Shown here: positions 35,875 through 43,636 of the stretch, piece by piece
Numbering within the stretch: the stretch's first letter is position 1
How the letters are laid out: every line of letters begins with the position of its first letter
Assembly: GCA_040500365.1 (NCBI GenBank)
Contig: CP148031.1
Span: forward strand, 2,852,001-2,916,000
Origin: Dehalobacter alkaniphilus
GTDB taxonomy: Bacteria > Bacillota > Desulfitobacteriia > Desulfitobacteriales > Syntrophobotulaceae
Length of the DNA stretch: 64,000 nucleotides
Reading direction: 5' to 3'
Translations under genes and position numbers: made by a program
Notes under the pieces: generated by a model
Seen by the model: the letters and a program-made list of their open reading frames with translations, nothing else
What the model was told of the DNA's origin: nothing
Database searches by the model: none

Positions 35875-37032
35875 CTAAATCGCTTCTGTTTTGAACGAAT
35901 CGGTTTTGGTACTTTTCCTGAGTGTCAAAATATACGCGGCTGCATTCTGTGAAGGATTGACCGGCAGTATCATCCGGGCCGCAGAACTCATTGTCTCCAG
36001 TCTGGCCAAATGCTTGAACAGCTCTACTGTGTAGCGGATCAGTTCATCCGGGGTGCCGAAAGCCTTCCCCGCTCCCGCTTGTTCAACGAAATAAGCATTT
36101 CCTTTTTCATGCCCTGGGATCGGTCTGTACATCAGCAAGGGAAGTCCCATGGTCAGCGCTTCGGAAATCGTCAGTGCTCCTCCTTTAGTGATCATAAGAT
36201 CAGAAGCTGCCATCAGTTCCTGAACATTGTCGACATGACCGTAGAGTCTGATGCAGAGATTTGTTTCCCGAATTTCACTGTTAAGCGCATGGTACAGTTC
36301 TTTATTGTAGCCGCAAACCACCAATAATTGTGCCGAAATATCCTGAGCCAGGTTCCGGACAATATCCTTCAGTTCTGCGACATTGCTTACGGGCTTACCG
36401 TTAAGACCCATGATAAGTACCGTCTTCCGGTCCAGGTCAAGCCGCAGTTTTTGTTTAGCAGCGCTTTTTTGCATGGGTTCTTCAAATCTTAACCGGAGAG
36501 GGATCCCGGACTGAATCACGTTCTGGGGCGCTATTCCTGCCTCCACGAGCCTGGTACAGGCATCCTTGCAACCTACAATATACTTATCCGTTCCGGAGTG
36601 GATCCATACGCCGTGAACAAGGTAGTCCGTCACCACCGTGACCAGCGGAACAGAAAGGAGCCCTTTCAGCTTCAGTTCACCCAGTATGGCAGCCGGTATA
36701 AAATGGGTACTTACAATCACATCAGGATTAAACTTCCAGATGCAGTCCAACAGCTTCTTCGTTTCCAATCCCCGCACAAACTTTCGGCAATCTTCGGCAG
36801 TCAATCCTGCCGTCTTTTCAAAGAGTATTCTCCAGAGTTTTGGCGTCTTCTTGATCATTGTTGCGTAGGCTTTCCTCATAAAATAATCCGTGTTAAAGTA
36901 AAAAAAAGAACCAAAATCTAAGTGTTTTACCTCTATTGGCGAAGGTTGATGACGAAAAGCTTCGGCGAGTGCTTCACCTGCCTGGAAATGTCCTTCACCA
37001 TAGTTTGATGAAAAAATCAGAATTCCCGACAC
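35875..37032 (-). CDS. MGDG synthase / UgtP-like diacylglycerol glycosyltransferase
   Basis: About 385 residues, GT28-type two-domain GT-B fold. N-terminal lipid-acceptor motif NYGEGHFQAGEALAEAF, then VVTDYLVHGVWIHSGTDKYIVG. C-terminal UDP-sugar site includes LLVVCGYNKEL and DLMITKGGALTISEAL, as in MurG/UgtP. It probably makes glycolipids for membranes or a lipoteichoic-type anchor. A TTG at 37050 could start it, but GTG at 37032 has AAGGGG 8 nt upstream. It is monocistronic with its own promoter. Confidence 0.85.
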   Translation of the reverse strand: MSGILIFSSNYGEGHFQAGEALAEAFRHQPSPIEVKHLDFGSFFYFNTDYFMRKAYATMIKKTPKLWRILFEKTAGLTAEDCRKFVRGLETKKLLDCIWKFNPDVIVSTHFIPAAILGELKLKGLLSVPLVTVVTDYLVHGVWIHSGTDKYIVGCKDACTRLVEAGIAPQNVIQSGIPLRLRFEEPMQKSAAKQKLRLDLDRKTVLIMGLNGKPVSNVAELKDIVRNLAQDISAQLLVVCGYNKELYHALNSEIRETNLCIRLYGHVDNVQELMAASDLMITKGGALTISEALTMGLPLLMYRPIPGHEKGNAYFVEQAGAGKAFGTPDELIRYTVELFKHLARLETMSSAARMILPVNPSQNAAAYILTLRKSTKTDSFKTEAI

Positions 37033-37103
37033 TTCTTTTTCCCCTTCCAAACACTCTCTTCATTTGGTGTCATTACTATTCATATTATGAACCGGATCAA
37101 ATA

Positions 37104-37131
37104 ATTATATATGAAAGATATTCTAGTCCAA
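37104..37131 (-). promoter_or_regulatory. Promoter for UgtP-like gene; rest of 37051-37369 gap
   Basis: Minus strand -35 TTGGAC, 16-nt spacer, -10 TATAAT, 72 nt before the start. The rest of the 319-nt gap holds a small CTGCAAC/GTTGCAG hairpin (37228-37247) and the tRNA terminator; no gene was recognised. Confidence 0.5.
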
Positions 37132-37315
37132 GGATCCGGGATTATTCTGCTACATCCATATTATAATAATTGCCGGTCGACATTTAAATACTTTTTCTCG
37201 ATTTTTTCACAATCGGTGTTATATCTTCTGCAACTTCTTTGTTGCAGCACCTCCATTTTGCCAATTTGTGATCTAGTGCGTAAGAAACGAAAATCTAAGG
37301 CTGGAAACGCAGAAA

Positions 37316-37356
37316 CAAAAAAGACAGTCAACCTTCTTTATAGGTCAACTGCCTCG
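37316..37356 (-). terminator. Terminator after tRNA-Leu
   Basis: Minus strand AGGCAGTTGACC / GGTTGACTGTCT stem with an internal mismatch, followed by TTTTTTG, 14 nt downstream of the tRNA-Leu CCA. Confidence 0.6.
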
Positions 37357-37369
37357 AGATCATCAATTT

Positions 37370-37455
37370 TGGTGCGGGAGACAGGACTTGAACCTGCACG
37401 GAGTTACCCGCTGGAACCTAAATCCAGTGCGTCTGCCAGTTCCGCCACTCCCGCA
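37370..37455 (-). tRNA. tRNA-Leu (UAG)
   Basis: Minus strand cloverleaf of 86 nt including encoded CCA. Acceptor GCGGGAG/CTCCCGC, anticodon stem CTGGA with TAG in the loop, long class II variable arm (GCGGGTAACTCCGT region), and T-loop GGTTCAAGTCC. Second gene of a Gln-Leu pair. Confidence 0.96.
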
Positions 37456-37465
37456 TATAAAAGTT

Positions 37466-37539
37466 GGCTGGGGTAGATGGATTTGAACCACCGGTGTCGG
37501 AGTCAGAGTCCGATGCCTTACCGCTTGGCGATACCCCAT
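37466..37539 (-). tRNA. tRNA-Gln (CUG)
   Basis: Minus strand, about 74 nt including encoded CCA. Acceptor TGGGGTA/TACCCCA, typical of tRNA-Gln; anticodon stem TCGGA/TCCGA with CTG in the 7-nt loop; T-loop GGTTCAAATCC. First gene behind a consensus promoter, 10 nt from tRNA-Leu. The exact end may be off by 1 nt. Confidence 0.95.
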
Positions 37540-37591
37540 TGCAATGAAAACCAGTTATGCAATCCCTTGACAGTTCTAACACGCAAACAGT

Positions 37592-37620
37592 ATTATACTT
37601 AAAAAAATTTGCCCTGTCAA
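37592..37620 (-). promoter_or_regulatory. Consensus sigma-A promoter for tRNA-Gln-Leu
   Basis: Minus strand TTGACA, exactly 17 nt, TATAAT: a full consensus match, about 53 nt upstream of tRNA-Gln. Confidence 0.85.
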
Positions 37621-37642
37621 ACAAAATTAATACAAAAAAAAC

Positions 37643-37740
37643 GTCGCTCCTTTCCCTCCATGGAACCGCGACATTAGGCCATCCGTGGCCTTGTCGCTCC
37701 TTTCCCTCCATGGAACCGCGACATTAGGCCATCCGTGGCC
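37643..37740 (+). repeat. Two perfect 48-bp tandem copies (period 50), repeat copy B
   Basis: Copies at 37643-37690 and 37693-37740 are identical. Each has GTCGC/GCGAC arms around CCTCCATGG, then GGCC-ATCCGT-GGCC. The unit aligns with the minus strand of the element at 14,560-14,611. It lies between the tRNA promoter and the 207-aa gene. Confidence 0.85.
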
Positions 37741-37759
37741 GTCAAAAAAAATAGTGTCC

Positions 37760-38377
37760 TTATTTGATCGGACACTGGAAGTTTTTGCAGAAAGAGTTAA
37801 AACCAAAGACATAAAGCGCTACTTTTTCAATTCTAAGACTCTGCCATTGTTTTATATCAATTTTTTCACCAAACCGGTTCTCGGCAATTCCATCTTTTCC
37901 AATCCAGCCTGAAGCTTCCCCCTCGCCTAAACGGATTTCCCATTTGCCTTCATTTTTACCAGGTAAGATCTGAACATTGCATCGGGCATGGAAAATTTCC
38001 ACAAGTTTGACGAACAATCTAAAAAAATATTCTTCATATTCAATGGGCTCACTTTGCGGGATCGCAAGGTCGGAACAAATATCCTCAACCAGCACTGTCA
38101 GCCCCTTGGCAGGGTTATAGCGATGATAGAATGCTGTCGTAAGGGATCCGTAATTAATGATCCCGGAATCATAATCAATCGTCAGCGGATGGTCTAGATC
38201 CGTAAAAAGAAGTGTAATCCCATTGCCGGAAATACCCCATTTTCCTTGATAACGCGACAGCAACTGGTCTGCAATCTGAAAAGACAGAATATAGGTGGAT
38301 ATTTGCTTTTCATCTCTGATAGCGCATCCTATACAATCTCTATCCTGATTATAAGCTATTGATGAAATTCTCATCAT
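37760..38377 (-). CDS. Hypothetical protein (about 205 aa) behind twin operators
   Basis: No family recognised. From ATG 38377 (GGGGGG 9 nt upstream) 205 residues, soluble, no signal or membrane segment, mixed alpha/beta. Features: CIGCAIRDEKQ near the N-terminus and a centre rich in acidic and aromatic residues (EPIEYEEYFFRLFVKLVEI). It has ordinary codon use, so it is probably real. It lies 281 nt downstream of the iclR gene on the same strand; that gap holds two palindromes that look like KdgR-type operators, one close to its probable promoter. Confidence 0.65.
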   Translation of the reverse strand: MMRISSIAYNQDRDCIGCAIRDEKQISTYILSFQIADQLLSRYQGKWGISGNGITLLFTDLDHPLTIDYDSGIINYGSLTTAFYHRYNPAKGLTVLVEDICSDLAIPQSEPIEYEEYFFRLFVKLVEIFHARCNVQILPGKNEGKWEIRLGEGEASGWIGKDGIAENRFGEKIDIKQWQSLRIEKVALYVFGFNSFCKNFQCPIK

Positions 38378-38409
38378 AATCAATTACCCCCCACTCTCGT
38401 CTCACTATA

Positions 38410-38424
38410 TGATACACTGTTTCA
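38410..38424. promoter_or_regulatory. KdgR/IclR-like operator 1
   Basis: TGATACACTGTTTCA, a 15-nt palindrome with one mismatch to TGAAAC-N3-GTTTCA, 33 nt upstream of the 207-aa gene start, where its core promoter should be. Confidence 0.5.
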
Positions 38425-38459
38425 TTTTATACGCATAAAAATAAGTTTGTTTTATTCTT

Positions 38460-38474
38460 TGAAACACCGTTTCA
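38460..38474. promoter_or_regulatory. KdgR/IclR-like operator 2
   Basis: TGAAACACCGTTTCA, arms TGAAAC and GTTTCA perfectly symmetric, exactly 50 bp from the first site, so both lie on one face of the helix. It matches the remembered KdgR consensus (TGAAAC-N3-GTTTCA); KdgR is an IclR-family regulator and an iclR gene is next door. Confidence 0.55.
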
Positions 38475-38658
38475 TATCTTAGCTAAACTTTTTCTGTGTC
38501 CATCTTTTCATTTTTTTGCTGAAGTTTGATTCTGATCTTTTGGTTATTTTATGCAAACTAACACAGAAAGATTCTGAAATATTTGAAAATGTAGTATTAA
38601 TATTATGTACTAGTTTTCTACTTCCGTCAAGCGTTTCTTTTGGCAGATTACTGTAATA

Positions 38659-39426
38659 TCAGCGGCCAGAATATCCTAATCTGAAGGATATATCCTGACC
38701 AACGCGCTTGATTTCCTGACCGACCTTTTCAATCCCTTTCTCCATCAGCCTGTTAATTGGTCCGGAAATGCTGATCGCGCCAATGGTTCCGCCCGAATAA
38801 TCATAAATGGGCGTTCCTATGTTAATGACCCCGACTTCAGTTTCTTCAGCGGCAACTGCAATGCCTGTTTTTCTTATTTCCTTCAGCTGTTCGATCAGTT
38901 TTTCCGGATCTGTAATCGTCTGCTGAGTAAAACGGGGCATACCCTTTTTCTGCAGAATAAGCCTTACTTCCTCTTCCGGCAAAGTGGAAAGGATTGCTTT
39001 ACCAACCGCCGTACAATGCATGTAGCCTCTGCTGCCTACCTTGGAGTGCATGCCGATCAACTGGGAACTTTCCTTATGATCGATAAACACCACTTCGCCG
39101 TTGTCGGGCAGGACCAGATGAACTACTTCATCAAAGGTTTTAGCCAGGCTTTCCAGATAGCGCTCGGCAACCTTCCGGACTTCAAGCTGATTGAAAAATG
39201 CGTTGCCAACTTCGGCTATTTTTATCCCGAGACGGTACCGTTCCCTGTCTTTCTCTTTCTCGACATATCCCCGATAGCATAAAGTCTGAATAATCCGATG
39301 TACCGTGCTTTTATGCAGCCCTATCTTGCTGCCAATTTCAGTCACGCCGAATGATTCCCTAGAATTGGCCAGCACTTCCAATATATCCAGCGCTCTTTCC
39401 ACAGTCTGAACATATCTTTCTGTCAC
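38659..39426 (-). CDS. IclR family transcriptional regulator
   Basis: 255 residues from GTG 39426 (GGGAGG 7 nt upstream; a longer ATG frame to 39486 lacks one). N-terminal winged helix (about 5-65; SKIGLHKSTVHRIIQTL recognition helix) and C-terminal effector domain (about 80-250; GYMHCTAVGKAILSTL, FSISGP-like AISISGPINRL). IclR regulators respond to small carbon metabolites. Its likely target is the downstream 207-aa gene and possibly itself or the divergent surface protein, which has a TTGTTTCA half site near its -10. Confidence 0.9.
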   Translation of the reverse strand: MTERYVQTVERALDILEVLANSRESFGVTEIGSKIGLHKSTVHRIIQTLCYRGYVEKEKDRERYRLGIKIAEVGNAFFNQLEVRKVAERYLESLAKTFDEVVHLVLPDNGEVVFIDHKESSQLIGMHSKVGSRGYMHCTAVGKAILSTLPEEEVRLILQKKGMPRFTQQTITDPEKLIEQLKEIRKTGIAVAAEETEVGVINIGTPIYDYSGGTIGAISISGPINRLMEKGIEKVGQEIKRVGQDISFRLGYSGR

Positions 39427-39605
39427 AAACAGGCCTCCCATCTTCTTGCTGATTTCTATTATGGATGATTTTAATAAGAATAACAATAAAAAATTAAATT
39501 GAATACTCCAAAGGATTTACAAATAATTTACAGATAATAAACCAAAAAATGGTATACTTGTTTCATGGTCCCCTAAAAGAGAATGCGATGGAAGGTGAAT
39601 ATCAT

Positions 39606-42494
39606 ATGGGAGAAATCAGGTCTAAATCATTGGTGATACTCTTATGTTTCCTCGTCAATTTCCTGACTATGCCTCAGATTTCTGCCGCCGCTTTGTCGGC
39701 TCCGACAAACTTATCCGCTTCTGCGCTCAGTCCGAATGAAATTGCGTTAACCTGGACTATCGTAAACGGCGCGGACAAGTACAATATCTACCGGTCAACT
39801 TCCCATTCCGGAACCTACTCTTTTACTAACTCGGTCACCACAAACCAATATACCGACACCGGTTTAACCTCCAGCCAAACCTATTACTATAAGGTCCAGA
39901 CTGCCGACAACAACGAAACAAGCGCACTTTCTTCCTATGCCGGCGCCACGACCCTTGCATCTTTCTCAAGTCTTTCAGCGAAATCCTCCGGACCAGGGCA
40001 AATCTATCTTTCCTGGAATTCAATCGGTGGAATGACCTCTTACGCGGTCTACCGCTCGGCTTCGTATTCAGGGACCTATACAGAGATTGCCTCGACGGTA
40101 TATACCAATTATACAGATGGCAGCCTGACATCAGGCAATACTTATTATTACAAGATCAAAGCTGTTGGGAGTTCCGGTATAGGCTATTTTTCCAATATCG
40201 TTAACGCGGCCGCCGGCAGTCCAGGATCATCTTTCATAACCTCAAATCGTTTGTCAGGCAGTGACAGATATGAGACATCTGCTTTGATTTCCCAGTATGG
40301 CTGGAGTTCTTCCAGCTATGCCGTCATCGTCAACGGTGAAAATTATCCGGATGCCTTATGCAGCGCTCCGCTCGCCTCGAAGTATAATGCTCCTATTCTA
40401 CTGACCTCAAGCGGATCATTAAGCGCCAAGACCAGGACCGAACTTTCCCGTCTGCACGTCTCACATGTCTTTCTTATTGGTGGGACTTCAGCCATCTCCA
40501 CAAGCGTGGAGCGGGAGATCTATTATATGGGGATATCCATATCTAGGATTGCCGGTTCTGACCGCTATGACACCTCAGTCAGAATCGCCCAGACGCTGGG
40601 AAGCTATAGCCAGGCAATCATTGCCACGGGCGAAAACTTTGCGGATGCTTTGTCTGCTGCTCCTATCGCCGCGATCAAGGAAGTTCCGATCCTGCTTACG
40701 GCCAAAAACAGCTTGCCCGGCAACATCCAGCAAGCTCTGCAAAATGTCACCAGTACATATGTTGTTGGCGGTACCGGTGTCATCAGCACCAGTGTTTTAA
40801 ATCTTCTTCCTGCGGGGAAAAGGTTGAGTGGTGCAGACCGCTATGAAACCAACCTTAAAATCATTGATGAATTTTCAGCTCAACTCAATCTGGCAGCCTG
40901 CTGTATCGCAACCGGGCAATCGTTTCCCGATGCGCTCGCAGGTTCGGCCCTGGCAGCACAGACAAATTCCCCGGTTATTTTGGTCAACACTCTGACCAAC
41001 ACTTCTGCCGGGAATTATATCAGTCAGAAAAGTGATCTGATCAGCAAATTGATTGTCTTCGGCGGTACAGCCGTAATACCGCAAAACGTCGTGAACACCC
41101 TTTTGGACGATATTGCTTCTGTCCCGGCTGCTCCGGCGAATCTTACAGCAAAATCGCAAAGTATCCATCAAATTGCCTTATCCTGGCCAACAGTAAACGG
41201 TGCCACTTCCTATGCTGTATACCGCGCTTCTTCCTACTATGGATCTTTCTACCAGATCGCAACATTATCCTCAACCTCGTATATCAACAACGGCTTATCC
41301 GCCAACACAACATATTATTATAAGATAAAAGCTATGAACGGTACCGGATCGAGCGCCTTTTCACCTGTCGCAAGCGCTACGACTGCGCTCAGCGTCCCGT
41401 CTGCCCCGACAAATCTTACGGCAACATCAAAAAGTTCCAGTCAGATCACACTTTCCTGGTGCTCTGTCAGCGGGGCAGCATCCTATTCCATTTACCGGTC
41501 TTCCTCAGCATCAGGATCTTATTCTCTGCTTACAACCATTACCGCTACTTCTTATACCAATAGTGGTCTGACAGCCAACACGGCTTATTATTATAAGGTG
41601 CTGGCCACAAACAATGTCGGTCCGGGTTCTTATTCTGCCATTGCCAGCGCCAAAACCATTGCTGCCAGCGTTCCTTCCATTCCTGATAATCTCACTGCTG
41701 TGCCAAAGAGCGTGACACAGATTTCCCTGTCCTGGTCTTCGGTCAGTGATGCAGATACTTATTCCATATACAGAGCCAATTCAGCATCAGGAACTTACAC
41801 GCTCATGGCCACAACCACAACCAATGCGTATACAGACAGCAGTCTCACCGCGAGTACTGCCTATTACTACAAAGTCCTGGCTGTGAACACTGCCGGCAAC
41901 AGTGCCTATTCGGCGGTTGCCAGGGCCACTACCCTTGCCTCAAGTGTGCCAACTGCTCCAGCAAATTTGACTGCTATAGCGCTGAGCTCTTCGCAGATAT
42001 CGCTGTCCTGGTCCGTCGTAAGCGGAGACCCGACTTATTCCGTATACCGGTCTCTCTCTGCTTCCGGAACTTATACACGTATCACGACTTTATCTTCAGC
42101 TTCCTATACCAATACAAGCCTGGATGCGGGAACCACCTATTACTATAAAGTTCTGGCCTCCAACAGCGCGGGAGATGGGCCTTATTCTTCAATAGCAGAT
42201 ACCATCACATTTCCGTCCGTACCATCAGATCTGACGGCAACAGCCGATAATTCCAGCCAAATTATTCTGGATTGGACTCCGGTCACCGGTGCAAGCTCCT
42301 ATACCGTTTACAGGGCATCCTCTCCCGAGGGCACCTACAGTGCGATAGTGGAAAATGTGGCAGCACCGCCTTACACGGATACAGGCCTTGATCCGGAGAC
42401 AACCTATTATTATAAAATCATTGCACTAAACAGTAGTGGCCAGAGCGGTCTATCCGCGGAAGCATCCGCCACGGCGCAGGCAGCTGCTCCGTGA
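39606..42494 (+). CDS. Secreted surface protein with FN3 and cell-wall-binding repeats
   Basis: 962 residues from ATG 39606 (AGGTG 8 nt upstream). Signal peptide (about 1-30, hydrophobic core LVILLCFLVNFLTM). Then two fibronectin type III domains, three cell-wall-binding-2 repeats (each opening with G-S/A-DRYET or DRYDT), then five more FN3 domains. CWB2 triplets bind secondary wall polymers, as in clostridial S-layer proteins. No catalytic domain, no sortase motif. The FN3 units are similar at DNA level, so copy number may vary. It is probably an adhesin or surface scaffold. It is divergent from iclR and ends just before an IS200-like element. Confidence 0.9.
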   Translation: MGEIRSKSLVILLCFLVNFLTMPQISAAALSAPTNLSASALSPNEIALTWTIVNGADKYNIYRSTSHSGTYSFTNSVTTNQYTDTGLTSSQTYYYKVQTADNNETSALSSYAGATTLASFSSLSAKSSGPGQIYLSWNSIGGMTSYAVYRSASYSGTYTEIASTVYTNYTDGSLTSGNTYYYKIKAVGSSGIGYFSNIVNAAAGSPGSSFITSNRLSGSDRYETSALISQYGWSSSSYAVIVNGENYPDALCSAPLASKYNAPILLTSSGSLSAKTRTELSRLHVSHVFLIGGTSAISTSVEREIYYMGISISRIAGSDRYDTSVRIAQTLGSYSQAIIATGENFADALSAAPIAAIKEVPILLTAKNSLPGNIQQALQNVTSTYVVGGTGVISTSVLNLLPAGKRLSGADRYETNLKIIDEFSAQLNLAACCIATGQSFPDALAGSALAAQTNSPVILVNTLTNTSAGNYISQKSDLISKLIVFGGTAVIPQNVVNTLLDDIASVPAAPANLTAKSQSIHQIALSWPTVNGATSYAVYRASSYYGSFYQIATLSSTSYINNGLSANTTYYYKIKAMNGTGSSAFSPVASATTALSVPSAPTNLTATSKSSSQITLSWCSVSGAASYSIYRSSSASGSYSLLTTITATSYTNSGLTANTAYYYKVLATNNVGPGSYSAIASAKTIAASVPSIPDNLTAVPKSVTQISLSWSSVSDADTYSIYRANSASGTYTLMATTTTNAYTDSSLTASTAYYYKVLAVNTAGNSAYSAVARATTLASSVPTAPANLTAIALSSSQISLSWSVVSGDPTYSVYRSLSASGTYTRITTLSSASYTNTSLDAGTTYYYKVLASNSAGDGPYSSIADTITFPSVPSDLTATADNSSQIILDWTPVTGASSYTVYRASSPEGTYSAIVENVAAPPYTDTGLDPETTYYYKIIALNSSGQSGLSAEASATAQAAAP

Positions 42495-42504
42495 AAATAT
42501 AAGT

Positions 42505-43175
42505 CATGACCACCCGTAAAACGGGTGGCATGCTCTAGCCCTATAAGGGCTTATTGCAAGCCTGCACCTAAAAGTGCTGGCTTGCACTTCGTTCAAGCCA
42601 TTCAGCATTTATTACCTGGCTAACCCCTGAAGGGGTCTTCTAACTCTTTGACACTTACCTTATCATTTATCTGATCATGCAGTTCCTGTTCTCTTACATA
42701 TTTTGCTATGGTCGCTTCATTTAGTCCCACAGTACTGACATAGTACCCGGTTGCCCAGAAATGGCGATTGCCAAACTTATATTTCAAATTGGCATGCCGA
42801 TCAAATATCATCATTGCGCTTTTTCCCTTCAAATACCCCATGAAACTTGATACGCTCATCTTCGGCGGAATTGATACAAGCAGGTGGATATGATCGGGCA
42901 TTGCATGCCCTTCGATTATCTCTACACCTTTATATTTACAAAGCTCCTTTATTATCTGCGTTATATCTGACTTGATCTGCTTATATATTACCTGCCTCCT
43001 ATACTTTGGTGTAAATACTATGTGGTATTTACACATCCATTTTGTGTGTGCTAAACTTTTATCCATAGAAATTCCCCTTCCTTTTGCTTTTTGATGGCTT
43101 GAACATTCATCATTATAGCGGAAGGTGAATTTCTTTTTTATAATTCTTTGTCTCCACCCGTGTAACGGGTGGTTT
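42505..43175 (-). mobile_element. IS200/IS605-like element
   Basis: A single tnpA flanked by subterminal hairpins CCACCCGT-AAA-ACGGGTGG (42510-42528) and CCACCCGT-GTA-ACGGGTGG (43154-43172), the end structure of IS200-type transposons. There is no tnpB, and no target duplication is expected. Exact tips are not defined. A GTTCAAAACG/CGTTTTGAAC hairpin (43179-43202) lies just outside. Confidence 0.85.
42620..43066 (-). CDS. tnpA: IS200 family transposase TnpA (Y1, HUH)
   Basis: 148 residues, the usual full length for TnpA. It catalyses single-strand excision and insertion through a phosphotyrosine. HUH motif is HIHLLVS (DHIHLLVSIPP) and the catalytic Tyr is in AKYVREQE. The sequence runs through without frameshift, so the element may be active. 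Start ATG 43066 with GGGGA upstream. Confidence 0.95.
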   Translation of the reverse strand: MDKSLAHTKWMCKYHIVFTPKYRRQVIYKQIKSDITQIIKELCKYKGVEIIEGHAMPDHIHLLVSIPPKMSVSSFMGYLKGKSAMMIFDRHANLKYKFGNRHFWATGYYVSTVGLNEATIAKYVREQELHDQINDKVSVKELEDPFRG

Positions 43176-43215
43176 TGTGTTCAAAACGTCTACGTTTTGA
43201 ACTTGCTGAAGCATT

Positions 43216-43242
43216 AACAAAAACTTTATCTTGCGATAAAGC
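43216..43242 (-). terminator. Duplicated tRNA terminator
   Basis: Minus strand CTTTATC-GCAA-GATAAAG then TTTTTGTT; a copy of the terminator at 43369-43397. Confidence 0.6.
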
Positions 43243-43432
43243 CTAATCTTTTTATATGGGGTGAATGATGGGACTTGCTCCGCCGCTTCGCGGCTATCAC
43301 GCCGGGGCGGGTAAATGCTTCCATAGGTCGCATTTCCTTTTTCCGCCCGTTCAAGTCCCATCATTCCTAATAATAAAGCTTTATCTTGCGATAAAGCCTA
43401 ATCTTTTTATATGGGGTGAATGATGGGACTTG
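43224..43432. repeat. Direct duplication of the tRNA-His 3' end and terminator
   Basis: An exact 54-bp direct repeat (43224-43277 and 43379-43432) carries the last about 21 nt of tRNA-His plus the downstream terminator stem. Within it, GAATGATGGGACTTG (43263-43277) is inverted at 43352-43366, so the 74 nt between lie in a large hairpin. No integrase gene is nearby. Confidence 0.8.
43369..43397 (-). terminator. Terminator after tRNA-His
   Basis: Minus strand perfect 8-bp stem GCTTTATC-GCAA-GATAAAGC followed by TTTATTATT, 15 nt after the tRNA-His CCA. Confidence 0.75.
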
Positions 43433-43488
43433 AACCCACGAGTGCCGGAGCCACAATCCGGTGCGTTAACCACTTCGCCACATCCACC
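43412..43488 (-). tRNA. tRNA-His (GUG)
   Basis: Minus strand cloverleaf including encoded CCA. Acceptor GTGGATG/CATTCAC, anticodon stem CCGGA/TCCGG with GTG, T-loop GGTTCAAGTCC. The extra 5' G of tRNA-His is encoded. Last gene of the Pro-Arg-His group. Confidence 0.96.
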
Positions 43489-43532
43489 ATGAATAATTTT
43501 TTGTTTTTGAGAAATACACTTCAAATGAAAAA

Positions 43533-43609
43533 TGGCGCGCCTGGAGAGATTCGAACCCCCGACAACCTGCTTAGAAGGCAGATGCTCTATCCGGCTGAGC
43601 TACAGGCGC
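43533..43609 (-). tRNA. tRNA-Arg (UCU)
   Basis: Minus strand, 77 nt with encoded CCA. Acceptor GCGCCTG/CAGGCGC, anticodon stem CTGCC with TCT in the loop, T-loop GGTTCGAATCT. 44 nt upstream of tRNA-His. Confidence 0.96.
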
Positions 43610-43636
43610 ACGTTTTAATCACTGCAGCATTGATTA

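Noticed and set aside
37418..37711. Minus-strand 97-codon frame
   Set aside because: It reads through tRNA-Gln and the start of tRNA-Leu and through the tandem repeat; not a gene.
37643..37740. CRISPR array
   Set aside because: Only two direct copies, 2-nt spacer, no cas genes in the window; it is a tandem duplication of a dispersed repeat.
43113..43364. Minus-strand 83-codon frame
   Set aside because: It runs through the duplicated tRNA tail, hairpins and IS end; no ribosome site and no domain.
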